Of a DNA stretch of 64,000 nucleotides, positions 1 through 7,877 are shown piece after piece. How positions within the stretch are numbered: the stretch's first letter is position 1; each line of letters opens with the position of its first letter. Where the stretch lies: NCBI RefSeq assembly GCF_947387555.1, contig NZ_CANDNZ010000006.1, positions 217,482 to 281,481 of the forward strand, written 5' to 3'. This stretch comes from Thalassomonas sp. RHCl1. GTDB taxonomy: Bacteria; Pseudomonadota; Gammaproteobacteria; Enterobacterales; Alteromonadaceae. Below the pieces are notes generated by a model. It was not told the DNA's origin. It ran no database searches and was given only the letters and a program-made list of their open reading frames with translations. A program made the position numbers and the translations under genes.

Positions 1-444
1 AATTACCGCTATGTCGGCAGCGATAAAGCCCATATCTTTGTCGGTATTCGCTTAAGCGGCTCGCAGGAGCGGCAACAGCTGGCGAATATCCTGGAGCAGG
101 CCGGATACAAGGTGCGCGATTTCAGCGACAACGAATTGGCCAAGTTGCATGTACGTTACATGATCGGCGGACAAAACCCGATGCCGGTGAATGAACGTAT
201 TTTCCGTTTCCAGTTTCCTGAATATCCGGGAGCGTTGGAGCAGTTTCTCGATACCCTGGGAGAGCTGTGGAATATTACCCTGTTCCACTACCGTAACCAT
301 GGCGCCGCCTTTGGCCAGGTGTTGGCGGGTTTTGAAGTCAAAGCAGAAGAAGAGCAGGACTTTTTTGAACACCTTAAGGCCCTGGGTTACAACTGGCAGG
401 AAGAAACCAATAATCCTGCCTATCAGGCGTTTTTAACCCGTTAA
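1..444 (+). CDS. ilvA: Threonine deaminase IlvA, C-terminal part (5' end outside window)
   Basis: The reading frame is open from base 1 and gives 147 residues before TAA. It matches the C-terminal ACT-like regulatory region of biosynthetic threonine ammonia-lyase: VGIRLSG near the start, then a second half with RFQFPEYPGAL, YRNHG and the terminal YQAFLTR. The full enzyme (about 510 residues in E. coli) is a cytoplasmic PLP enzyme that deaminates threonine to 2-oxobutyrate, the first committed step to isoleucine. The ACT-like region binds isoleucine as feedback inhibitor. The catalytic domain lies upstream of the window. A hairpin terminator follows 35 bases after the stop, so ilvA ends its transcript here. 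Confidence 0.95.
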   Translation, partial: NYRYVGSDKAHIFVGIRLSGSQERQQLANILEQAGYKVRDFSDNELAKLHVRYMIGGQNPMPVNERIFRFQFPEYPGALEQFLDTLGELWNITLFHYRNHGAAFGQVLAGFEVKAEEEQDFFEHLKALGYNWQEETNNPAYQAFLTR

Positions 445-479
445 GTTATTTGCCTGACCAGTTTTATTAACTTATTAAT

Positions 480-514
480 CCGGCAGGAAATTTTACCTGC
501 CGGTGATTTCTTTT
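480..514 (+). terminator. Rho-independent terminator after ilvA
   Basis: Perfect 8-bp stem CCGGCAGG/CCTGCCGG (480-487 with 496-503) around an 8-base loop, followed by a T-rich stretch (TGATTTCTTTT). Confidence 0.75.
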
Positions 515-586
515 ACCCCTTTCCGTTTTCTGTTCTGGCAAGTAAAGCTGCCAGAAACTTGTATAAATAGTAAACAAAATGTTATG

Positions 587-606
587 CCCCTGACTTGACT
601 CAGGGG
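587..606. promoter_or_regulatory. Palindrome upstream of the double-glycine peptide gene
   Basis: Perfect 7-bp inverted repeat CCCCTGA/TCAGGGG with a 6-base centre, 70 bases before the peptide start codon. No clear T-tract follows. It could be an operator or an RNA hairpin in a leader; the sequence alone does not decide. Confidence 0.4.
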
Positions 607-675
607 GATTAATTGCTATTTTATGGGGGCGCTTTCGGGTGCACAGGAATGAAAATAAATCAAAAGGATTGAGTT

Positions 676-873
676 ATGGAACTGAAAGTTAATAAGAAGA
701 AATTAGCGAATTTATCAAGGGATTTGAACACCATGCCAATGGCGCTTACCGCAAAAATTGCCGGCGGCACCTTGCCGGAAATCTCTGAAACCCCTGAAGT
801 ACCTGAAATGCAGGGAAGGCATGTCAGGTTATTGACCAAGAAAAAACCCACTGAATACCAAATCATATTTTAA
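676..873 (+). CDS. Small peptide precursor with double-glycine leader
   Basis: The 65-residue product starts at ATG 676 behind an AAAGGA ribosome site (663-668). Residues 1-31 look like a double-glycine leader: a lysine-rich start, then LANLSRDL, a hydrophobic stretch and the end AKIAGG (Gly30-Gly31). Cleavage after Gly31 by a C39 peptidase would release a 34-residue core beginning TLPEISETPEVPEM. The core has no cysteine; it is rich in Pro and Glu in its first half and Lys/Arg-rich with a hydrophobic tail (YQIIF) in its second. The gene faces an operon for a C39-domain ABC exporter and a membrane fusion protein, the expected export partners. No RiPP-modifying enzyme is adjacent. It may be a bacteriocin/microcin or a signalling peptide; the leader call is firm, the activity unknown. 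Confidence 0.75.
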   Translation: MELKVNKKKLANLSRDLNTMPMALTAKIAGGTLPEISETPEVPEMQGRHVRLLTKKKPTEYQIIF

Positions 874-912
874 TGTTATGGTTGTCAGTCGCTTGAATTT
901 GCAATTAAGGCA

Positions 913-945
913 ACGGTCTTGTTAAGTGTGGTAAAGACCGTTTTT
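913..945 (+). terminator. Terminator after the peptide gene
   Basis: Stem ACGGTCTT/AAGACCGT (913-920 with 934-941) followed on the plus strand by TTTT and further T-rich sequence. It separates the peptide gene from the convergent ABC transporter gene. Confidence 0.75.
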
Positions 946-966
946 CATTTTTCCCGTTTAACCTGA

Positions 967-3099
967 TTAACTCTCCGCCTTTTCACTGGCCTGGGCTTCA
1001 TTACTTTCTTGTTCGCTGATCTTTATTTCCCGGTCTGCCGAGGCTATGGTTTCCTTGCGGTGTGCGATGATCACCCGGGTGATATCCAGGCGTTTAACCG
1101 CGTCATTAATATCCGATTCCAGTTGGGTATCGAGATGGCTGGTGGCTTCATCCATAAACAGGATCTTAGGTTTCTTATATAAGGCCCGTGCCAGGATAAT
1201 ACGTTGTTTTTGTCCGCCGGATAAACTTGAGCCCATATCGCCGATGAGGCTGTTATACCCCATGGGCATATTGCTGATATCGTCATGGATCGCCGCCAGT
1301 TCGGCGCAGTACACCAGGTGTTCCATATCTATCGGGGTATCAAAGAAGGCGATATTGTCCGCCACCGAGCCGGATAACAGTTCATCATCCTGCATCACTG
1401 CGGCAATTTGCTGGCGGTATTGTTTATGTCCTAGCTGTTGCAGCGGGATATCGTCTATCAGTACCTGACCCTGCTGCGGCAGGTTTAAGCCGAGCATGAT
1501 TTTCAGCAAAGTCGACTTGCCGCTGCCGGAAGGTCCGGTAATGGCCACGGATTCACCGGCATTGATATTCATATTGACGCCGTGAACAACATCTTGCCCG
1601 GCATCGCTGTAGCTGAAGGAAACATTTTCCAGGGTAATTTTTCCCTGGAGCGTATGGGGTTTGGCATCCTCTTCCTGCAGTACTTCTTTTTCCGTCAGGG
1701 CGATATCCGCCAAACGCTCGAAATGTAAGCCCAGCATTTTAAATTCGATGACTTTTTCGATCAGCGCCGCCATCTTGTCGATAAATTGCCGTTTATAGGC
1801 CATAAAGGCAAACAGCATACCGGTACTGAAACCGCCGTCGATCACCAGGTGGGCGGCAAGATAAATTACCGCGATATTTTCGACGCCAAACAGGAAGCGG
1901 TTGATGGCATCGTAGGAAATGACAAAATTGCCGAAACGGATATTCTGGTTGATGGCGGCGGCAAAACGGTTTTGCCACTGGCCTTCCCTTTTCACTTCCG
2001 AGCCGAACAGCTTGATGGTCTGGATGCCGCGTACGGTTTCCATAAAGTTACTGTTTTCTTCGGCGCGGGCAATGATTTCCTGCTCGCTGATGGCCCGGTA
2101 CGGTTTATAACTGAGAAAACGCACCAGGGCATAGAGGCAGACCGCAGCTAATACCACTGCCGATAGCGCCGGACTGTAAAAGAAGATCATGCCCAGGGTG
2201 ATCAATGCCATCAGGCCGTCGATGATGGTTTCTATTACCCCTGTGGTCAGCAGGCGTTTGACTTCCTGCAAAGAGCCAAAGCGGGAGACCACGTCCCCCA
2301 TATGACGCTTTTCAAAATACTGCAGCGGCAAGCGGATCAGGTGATGGAATAAATTGGCCCCGAGCTGGATACTCATTAAGTTGGCAAAATGCATCAGGGA
2401 TAAGCGCCGGATAGCATTGGTGACGGTTTCAAACAGCAGCAACAGGAAAAAACCTATTGCCAGCACAGTCAGCAAAGAGGTATCTCCGGTGAGGATGACG
2501 TCATCCACCACCAGCTGGATATAATAGGGGCTGGCCAGGGCGAATACCTGGATCAGCAGCGACAGGGTAAAAATCAGGGTCAGTGACTTAGTTAATCCTG
2601 TGATCTTGCTCCAAAAATCACTGAATTTCAGCGACGGCGGCGGCTCTTTTTGTTCAAAAGCCTGGGTCGGGCTCAGCTCCAGTGCTATGCCGGTAAAATG
2701 ACCTGAGACTTCTTCATATTTTAATTTTCTGACGCCGGAGGCCGGATCATGAATGACGATGCCTTTGGCGTTGGCTGATTTTAATACCACAAAATGGTTG
2801 AGATCCCAGTGCAGAATACAGGGGGTTTGCAGATGCTGCATATCATCGAGTTCGATGCGCAGCGGCCGGGAGGTGAGCTCCAGCTTTTCGGCAAAATGCA
2901 TGATATCGAGCAAGGTCGCCCCTTCAAGGGAGAGGCTGAACTTTTGCCGCATTGTCAGCAGATCTGATTTATGGCCGTGGTAGGCCGCTACCATCGCCAG
3001 CGAAGCCAGGCCGCATTCGGTTGCTTCCGATTGCAGCAATAACGGCAGGGTTTTACGATGCCAAAACTGTAATTTTGCGCCGGGAGAAGAAGTATCCAT
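967..3099 (-). CDS. Peptidase-containing ABC transporter (C39 domain exporter)
   Basis: A 710-residue fused exporter in standard order. The N-terminal C39 cysteine protease domain (about 1-135) has Cys29 in QSEATECG, His102 in HWDLNHF and Asp118 in HDPASG, so the triad is intact. A six-helix transmembrane domain spans about 155-440. The nucleotide-binding domain has Walker A GPSGSGKST near 520, signature LSGGQKQR near 628 and Walker B ILFMDEATS near 646. Such proteins (PCATs) cut double-glycine leaders and pump the core peptide across the inner membrane. The gene lies 81 bases downstream of the HlyD-type gene on the same strand, so they are probably cotranscribed, and its 3' end faces the double-glycine peptide gene. 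No outer-membrane TolC gene is in the window, so a TolC encoded elsewhere is presumed. Confidence 0.93.
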   Translation of the reverse strand: MDTSSPGAKLQFWHRKTLPLLLQSEATECGLASLAMVAAYHGHKSDLLTMRQKFSLSLEGATLLDIMHFAEKLELTSRPLRIELDDMQHLQTPCILHWDLNHFVVLKSANAKGIVIHDPASGVRKLKYEEVSGHFTGIALELSPTQAFEQKEPPPSLKFSDFWSKITGLTKSLTLIFTLSLLIQVFALASPYYIQLVVDDVILTGDTSLLTVLAIGFFLLLLFETVTNAIRRLSLMHFANLMSIQLGANLFHHLIRLPLQYFEKRHMGDVVSRFGSLQEVKRLLTTGVIETIIDGLMALITLGMIFFYSPALSAVVLAAVCLYALVRFLSYKPYRAISEQEIIARAEENSNFMETVRGIQTIKLFGSEVKREGQWQNRFAAAINQNIRFGNFVISYDAINRFLFGVENIAVIYLAAHLVIDGGFSTGMLFAFMAYKRQFIDKMAALIEKVIEFKMLGLHFERLADIALTEKEVLQEEDAKPHTLQGKITLENVSFSYSDAGQDVVHGVNMNINAGESVAITGPSGSGKSTLLKIMLGLNLPQQGQVLIDDIPLQQLGHKQYRQQIAAVMQDDELLSGSVADNIAFFDTPIDMEHLVYCAELAAIHDDISNMPMGYNSLIGDMGSSLSGGQKQRIILARALYKKPKILFMDEATSHLDTQLESDINDAVKRLDITRVIIAHRKETIASADREIKISEQESNEAQASEKAES

Positions 3100-3180
3100 A
3101 ATCTAGTTACAGTCCTTGGCTGAAAATTTATACATAGGTGTTAACGGGCTTGTGAACAAGCCTATTGATAGTGAGAACAT

Positions 3181-4425
3181 TTATAACTGGCCTTTAATAC
3201 TGAGAACAGGGTCAAACAACCAGTGTAATAATGAGCGCTCTTCGATAATAATGTCGGCGTCGAGCATCATGCCGGAGCGCAGGGAAATTTCTTTACCGTA
3301 GGCATTGATATTCTGTTGCGCCAGGTCCACCACCACCCGGTAGGAGGGCTGGTTGATCAATCCCGGGGTATCAAGCTCATCCGGTAAAATCACACTGGTG
3401 CTGATTTCTGAAATGGTGCCGTCATAAATGCCGAACTTCTCATAGGGAAAGGCATGATATCTTAGCCGGGTTTTCTGGCCGCTGTTGATAAAACCAAAGG
3501 CCGAGGTGGGTACATAAATCACCGCCTGCATGGCGCTGCCGTCGGGTAAGATATTAAGCAGGCTTTGGTTGGTCAGTACCGATTTTCCCGTTTTGGCCAG
3601 CAAACCCGAGACTATGCCGTCTGACGGCGCCCTTAATTCACCGAGGCGCTGTTGTTTGATGGTGGCCAGCTGCACCCTGGTTTCCGCCAGCTGGGTATTG
3701 ATTTGGTTGTTGAGCTTGGCCTGCTCTATCGGTAATTGTGCCAGCTGGTTTTCTATCTGTTCAATTTGATCGTTAATGCTCAACCGCTCCGAGCGGATGC
3801 CGGAAGCCTGCTGATCCAGGGATAACAGCGAATCCTTCTGCTTTTTCAGTTCAAGATCGGAAATATAGCCGGTACCCGCCAAAGTAGAGACCTGCAGCAC
3901 GATTTCTTTGTTGATGGCGATACGTTTGTCAAAAATATCCTTTTGCAGATCCAGCTGTTGCAGGCGTTTTTTGAAATTGCTGAGTTTATTTTCCAGTTCA
4001 GTGATCTGCAGCTGGTGTTGGGTTTGCTGTTTGCTTTTTTGCTGCTCTAACGTGGTGATTTGGAACTGGTACTGGTTGATCAGCGACTGGTTGAGCTCAA
4101 AACCCTCGGCGCCATGTTTTTCCGAGGTGATGCGCAGCAGCGGCTGATCTTTTTGCACCGCCTGGCCTTCCTGTACCAGTAACTGGGTGATAATGCCCGA
4201 TTGCGGCGCGGTTAATTTTACCAGGCCGCTGTCCGGTTGCAGCATGCCGCTGACCCTTTCTTTACGGGTATAGCTGCCGATGGAGAGGTAAACCAGGCTA
4301 ATGAGCACGATAATCACCATGAGCAGGGCAAAGGATTTAAATAGCGGCGGCTGAACTAAGCTGACGGCTCCGTCCAATCTGTGGCGTTTTTTTTCTAATA
4401 CTTCGGGACGGAAAAGGTTATCCAT
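3181..4425 (-). CDS. HlyD-family membrane fusion protein (peptide export)
   Basis: The 414-residue protein has one N-terminal transmembrane helix (about 31-50), a biotinyl-lipoyl-like half (about 60-97, with TAPQSGII), a long Gln/Lys/Leu-rich coiled coil (about 110-245), the second lipoyl half (RAPSDGIVSG, about 265-275) and a C-terminal beta domain. This is the architecture of periplasmic adaptors that link an inner-membrane ABC exporter to TolC. The ATG at 4425 is the natural start because the membrane helix follows at the usual distance. It is the first gene of a two-gene operon with the C39 exporter. The partner assignment rests on adjacency and family knowledge. Confidence 0.92.
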   Translation of the reverse strand: MDNLFRPEVLEKKRHRLDGAVSLVQPPLFKSFALLMVIIVLISLVYLSIGSYTRKERVSGMLQPDSGLVKLTAPQSGIITQLLVQEGQAVQKDQPLLRITSEKHGAEGFELNQSLINQYQFQITTLEQQKSKQQTQHQLQITELENKLSNFKKRLQQLDLQKDIFDKRIAINKEIVLQVSTLAGTGYISDLELKKQKDSLLSLDQQASGIRSERLSINDQIEQIENQLAQLPIEQAKLNNQINTQLAETRVQLATIKQQRLGELRAPSDGIVSGLLAKTGKSVLTNQSLLNILPDGSAMQAVIYVPTSAFGFINSGQKTRLRYHAFPYEKFGIYDGTISEISTSVILPDELDTPGLINQPSYRVVVDLAQQNINAYGKEISLRSGMMLDADIIIEERSLLHWLFDPVLSIKGQL

Positions 4426-4726
4426 AACAGTTACTACGGGCTCTTACTAAATCAAAATCATGATAGCATAGCTGATAAACTATGTTAATAAATTGTTTTT
4501 TCTATATAAAATAGCTGGTTACACAAAAAGGTGTTGATAAGTTGTTCAATTTCCTTAAGCTTTTTTTATGTGTTTTTGGCTGGAAATTATCCCTGTGTCC
4601 GGCTGTTTTTACCGGCAAAAAGCCGTTATTTATCGCGGAATTTTTGCTAACAAAATGATTTGTTGGCATTTGATTCCCCCTTCACTTAGCTTACTATAAG
4701 CAGATATTTCTTCAGGTAGTATGTAT

Positions 4727-6139
4727 ATGAACAAGGTATTTAAAGCGGCCGGCCTTATGCTGGCGACCGGTTTGACGTTAACCGCACAATTTTCACAGGC
4801 GGCGGAAGAAAATTCCTCCTGGTTGGCATTGTCCAAGAAAGAACTTAGACAGGTGGAAAGTTATGCCACCGGGTATAAGGATTTTATCCACAAGGCCAGA
4901 ACGGAAATCACTTTTGTTGATGAAACCGTGAAGCTGGTGGAAGCCCAAGGTTTTAAACCGCTGAAAAGCGACAGCGTATTAACGCCGGGCGCGCGTTTTT
5001 ATGATGTAAACCGCGGTCGGGCGATGAACTTGATTGTGATCGGTGAAAAGCCGTTAACCGAAGGGGTACGTATTGTCGGCTCCCATATCGACTCGCCGAG
5101 AATTGAATTAAAAGGCCGTCCTTTATATGAAAAAGAAGGTTTTGCCCTGGTGCAAACCTATATTCACGGCGGCATCAAAAATTACCAGTGGGTGAATATA
5201 CCGCTGGCGCTGGTGGGGCATGTCGATAAAAAAGACGGCAGCCGGGTGAAGATTTCCATCGGTCTCGACGCCGACGACCCTGTGTTTATGGTGCCGGACC
5301 TGGCTCCGCATGTGGATCAGGAGTACCGTAAGCGAGCAAACCGCGAGGTGATCAAAAAAGAAGAGCTCGATGCCATTATTGCCTCTAAACCGGGCAAAAA
5401 ATCGAAAGTCAAACAGCAAGTGATTGCCTATCTGAAGAGTGAATATGGGGTTTCCCTTGCCGATCTGGTTTCTGCCGAGCTGGCACTGGTGCCGGCGATG
5501 AAACCGCGGGATGTCGGCATCGACCGTGCTTTGATTGCTGCCTATGGCCAGGATGATAAGCTGGCGGCCTATGCCTCGGTTAAAGCCATATTGGAGCAGA
5601 AAACCCCGGAATATACCGCGATGGCGTTCCTGGTGGATAACGAAGAAGTCGGCAATATTAATAATACCGGTGCCAAGTCTACCTATCTGGTGGACTTGAT
5701 TTCTCAAATGCTTTACCTCAATAAAGGCGGCGATTATAACGATCACTTCTTACGCCTGGCGCTGAAAAATACTAAGGTGATCTCTACCGATGTCAATCCT
5801 GGGGTTAACCCCAACTGGCCGGGTGTCTGGGATCTGGGCAATGCGCCACGCTTAGGCCAAGGGGTTAACCTTAAGCTTTATGGCGGCGGCTTTAATGCCA
5901 ATTCCGAATATATTGCCTGGACCCGCAGCTATTTAGACAAAGCGGATATCTTATGGCAAACCAGCACTTATAAAGGTAAGGCTTCCGGCGGTACTATCGG
6001 CAGCAGCTTGTCTAAAGATAATATGGAAGTGATCGATTTCGGCGTGCCGGTACTATCTATTCACTCTCCTTATGCCCTGAGTTCAAAAGTGGATATCTAC
6101 TCCCTGTACCGGGCCATGAGTGCTTTTTACCAGTATTAA
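4727..6139 (+). CDS. Exported M18-family zinc aminopeptidase
   Basis: A zinc aminopeptidase of the aminopeptidase I / aspartyl aminopeptidase (M18) family. Metal and catalytic motifs are visible: GSHIDSPRIELKG (first zinc His/Asp), DNEEVG (general base Glu plus zinc ligand), and the C-terminal SGGTIGSSL...DFGVPVLSIHSPY with the final zinc His. Length (470 residues) is normal plus a signal peptide: MNKVFKAAGLMLATGLTLTAQFSQA then AEENS, a good signal peptidase I site. An ATG at 4721 is also in frame; 4727 fits the ribosome site (AGG at 4714-4716) and the signal peptide better. Most bacterial M18 enzymes are cytoplasmic, so an exported form is unusual. It fits an organism secreting several proteases. 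The gene is monocistronic with a strong hairpin behind it. Confidence 0.9.
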   Translation: MNKVFKAAGLMLATGLTLTAQFSQAAEENSSWLALSKKELRQVESYATGYKDFIHKARTEITFVDETVKLVEAQGFKPLKSDSVLTPGARFYDVNRGRAMNLIVIGEKPLTEGVRIVGSHIDSPRIELKGRPLYEKEGFALVQTYIHGGIKNYQWVNIPLALVGHVDKKDGSRVKISIGLDADDPVFMVPDLAPHVDQEYRKRANREVIKKEELDAIIASKPGKKSKVKQQVIAYLKSEYGVSLADLVSAELALVPAMKPRDVGIDRALIAAYGQDDKLAAYASVKAILEQKTPEYTAMAFLVDNEEVGNINNTGAKSTYLVDLISQMLYLNKGGDYNDHFLRLALKNTKVISTDVNPGVNPNWPGVWDLGNAPRLGQGVNLKLYGGGFNANSEYIAWTRSYLDKADILWQTSTYKGKASGGTIGSSLSKDNMEVIDFGVPVLSIHSPYALSSKVDIYSLYRAMSAFYQY

Positions 6140-6145
6140 TGGTAT

Positions 6146-6208
6146 AAAACTGTGTCCCTCTTGGCTGCTCTGAGAATGCCGGGCAGCCGGTAACCGGGAC
6201 ACAGTTTT
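6146..6208. terminator. Long hairpin / terminator after the M18 gene
   Basis: Perfect 13-bp inverted repeat AAAACTGTGTCCC/GGGACACAGTTTT (6146-6158 with 6196-6208) with a nested GGCTGC/GCAGCC pair inside, ending in a T run. Probable terminator with an extended structured loop. Confidence 0.7.
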
Positions 6209-6244
6209 TGAAATAACTACAGCTTATTAGCGTCGGGAGGTCTT

Positions 6245-6886
6245 ATGGATTTATTTACCGGATTATTACTGATCACTTCAATACACCTGTTGGCGGCGGC
6301 CTCTCCCGGGCCCGATTTTGTGTTGGTTTCCCAGCAAACCCTGCGTAACGGCAAAAAAACCGGCCTGTTGATCAGTCTCGGCATCACCTTAGGTTTGTCT
6401 ATCCATATCCTTTATTCCGCCTTTGGCCTGGCGGCGGTAATTGCCAACTCCTCCATGGCCCTGTGGGCAATTAAGCTTTTTGGCGGCGGCTATTTGTTAT
6501 ATCTGGGTTACCAGGGGTTGAGGTCGAAAGCCCAAGTACAAACTACTCTGGATACCCAAGCTGATGCGGCGCCAATCACTCGTCCGGGATCGGCAAAAAG
6601 CATAGGTTTAGGTTTTTTATGCAATGCCCTTAATCCCAAGGCGCCGGTGTATTTTGTTTCTCTTTTTACTTTAGTGTTATCGCCGGATATGCCCTTATAT
6701 CAAATTGCGGTATATGGCGTCTGGATGATGGTGATCCAGCTTGCCTGGTTCTCCAGTGTGGTGATGTTGCTTTCAAGACCTAAGGTCAATGCCGGCTTTC
6801 AGCGTTTTGGCCACTGGATAGACAGGATTTTAGGCGGCGCCATGATCGTCCTGGGGGTAAAACTCCTGACCTCAAAAATTAATTAA
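6245..6886 (+). CDS. LysE/RhtB-family amino-acid exporter
   Basis: A 213-residue, strongly hydrophobic inner-membrane protein with about six helices. The N-terminal block HLLAAASPGPDFVLVSQQTLRNGKKTGLLISLGITLG, shown here in parts (ASPGPDF, then GKKTGLLISLG), is the family signature of LysE/RhtB translocators, and LGFLCNALNPKAPVYF is the matching mid-protein signature. Members export amino acids such as homoserine, threonine or leucine by proton exchange; the substrate cannot be read from sequence. A strong ribosome site (GGGAGG, 6235-6240) precedes the ATG. It stands alone between two hairpins, so it is probably its own transcript. Confidence 0.9.
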   Translation: MDLFTGLLLITSIHLLAAASPGPDFVLVSQQTLRNGKKTGLLISLGITLGLSIHILYSAFGLAAVIANSSMALWAIKLFGGGYLLYLGYQGLRSKAQVQTTLDTQADAAPITRPGSAKSIGLGFLCNALNPKAPVYFVSLFTLVLSPDMPLYQIAVYGVWMMVIQLAWFSSVVMLLSRPKVNAGFQRFGHWIDRILGGAMIVLGVKLLTSKIN

Positions 6887-6904
6887 TTCGTAAAGTAAGA
6901 TCTT

Positions 6905-6940
6905 GCCCGCTTGTACTTGTCTCCTGGCGGGTATTTTTGC
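6905..6940 (+). terminator. Probable terminator after the LysE-family gene
   Basis: Imperfect stem GCCCGC/GCGGGT (6905-6910 with 6927-6932, one G-T pair) followed by ATTTTTGCC and TTTTTT. Confidence 0.5.
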
Positions 6941-7072
6941 CTTTTTTACCCTAATTCCCGGTTATTCCTCAATATTCTGCTTTTTATCCCGGCAGGAATA
7001 CCTAAGAATACCCTTCAGCAGCCGGCGCTATTCATCTAATTTACAGGCAAATATTTTATATAAGGGATCACT

Positions 7073-7798
7073 ATGACACTTGGTGAACAATTTAAGCAAC
7101 TCAGGCATGAGCTGGGATTAAGCCAACCGGAATTAGCACAGCTGGCGGGGATAGAGCAGTCTTATTTATCCAAGCTGGAAAATGATAAGTCGGTACCGTC
7201 CAATGAAATTTTCAGAAGTTTACTTAAGGCCTTTAACCTGGAGCTGAATCAGTTCCTGACACGTTTTGATGTAAACGCCAGCCGGGGGCAATTAAGCCAG
7301 ATCCCGGATATCGAGCACTGGCTGAAACAACAACAGCAACAGCAAAGCACAACACAAAGACGTTATTTATACGGCTGCAGCGCCCTGATCGTGATAGCGG
7401 TCACTTTGTTTTATAGCGGTTTCAGTACGCTTTTGTTTGGCGAAACCCGTTATCAGTATGAATCTCTGGGGGTGGTACTGCCCGGTGAGCCTAAAGATAT
7501 CTTTAGCAGCTGGTCAAGGCTGATAACGGGGAACGGTGAAGAGCATCGCCAGCTGCATATCAAGAAAAAAATGGAGATGGAGAAACGCAAAGACGCCAAA
7601 TACCAGTTGCTTTGGCAGAACTTAGGTCCGTATTTCACTGAGCAGGTCAGCGGGGGATTACGCCTTTATAAGCTAGATAAGCATGAGCAGGAGCAGGAGC
7701 CGAGACTTATCAATGCCTTGCTGCAAATTTTAGGGGTACTGTTGTTTTCTGCCGGTATTATGGGTTTTGTTTTGGAAAGGAAACTCTTTAACCGGTAA
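7073..7798 (+). CDS. Membrane-anchored XRE-type helix-turn-helix protein
   Basis: The 241-residue product begins with a clear XRE/Cro helix-turn-helix (residues 5-62: GLSQPELAQLAGIEQSYLSK is the two-helix core). A glutamine run (86-92) follows, then a transmembrane helix (about 98-122), a roughly 90-residue charged loop rich in Lys/Glu, and a second helix at the C-terminus (about 215-234). Both the HTH and the tail would face the cytoplasm, leaving the loop in the periplasm. This suggests a one-component membrane sensor-regulator. Its targets are unknown and no partner gene is adjacent. A ribosome site (AAGGGA, 7062-7067) precedes the ATG. Confidence 0.85.
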   Translation: MTLGEQFKQLRHELGLSQPELAQLAGIEQSYLSKLENDKSVPSNEIFRSLLKAFNLELNQFLTRFDVNASRGQLSQIPDIEHWLKQQQQQQSTTQRRYLYGCSALIVIAVTLFYSGFSTLLFGETRYQYESLGVVLPGEPKDIFSSWSRLITGNGEEHRQLHIKKKMEMEKRKDAKYQLLWQNLGPYFTEQVSGGLRLYKLDKHEQEQEPRLINALLQILGVLLFSAGIMGFVLERKLFNR

Positions 7799-7819
7799 TG
7801 GACCTGTTCCGCTTACTTT

Positions 7820-7852
7820 CCGGCCGCCTTTAATTACCTTTGAGGCGGCCGG
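7820..7852. terminator. Hairpin between convergent genes
   Basis: Perfect 9-bp stem CCGGCCGCC/GGCGGCCGG (7820-7828 with 7844-7852) between the XRE gene and ubiK. There is no clear T run on either side, so it may be a weak bidirectional terminator. Confidence 0.4.
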
Positions 7853-7877
7853 TTAACAGCGGGAAAAGGGCAAAGTG

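Noticed and set aside
5123-5746. Long open frame (207 codons) antisense to the M18 aminopeptidase
   Set aside because: Lies wholly inside a well-supported gene; the composition (His/Arg/Ile-rich) is typical of reverse-strand shadows.
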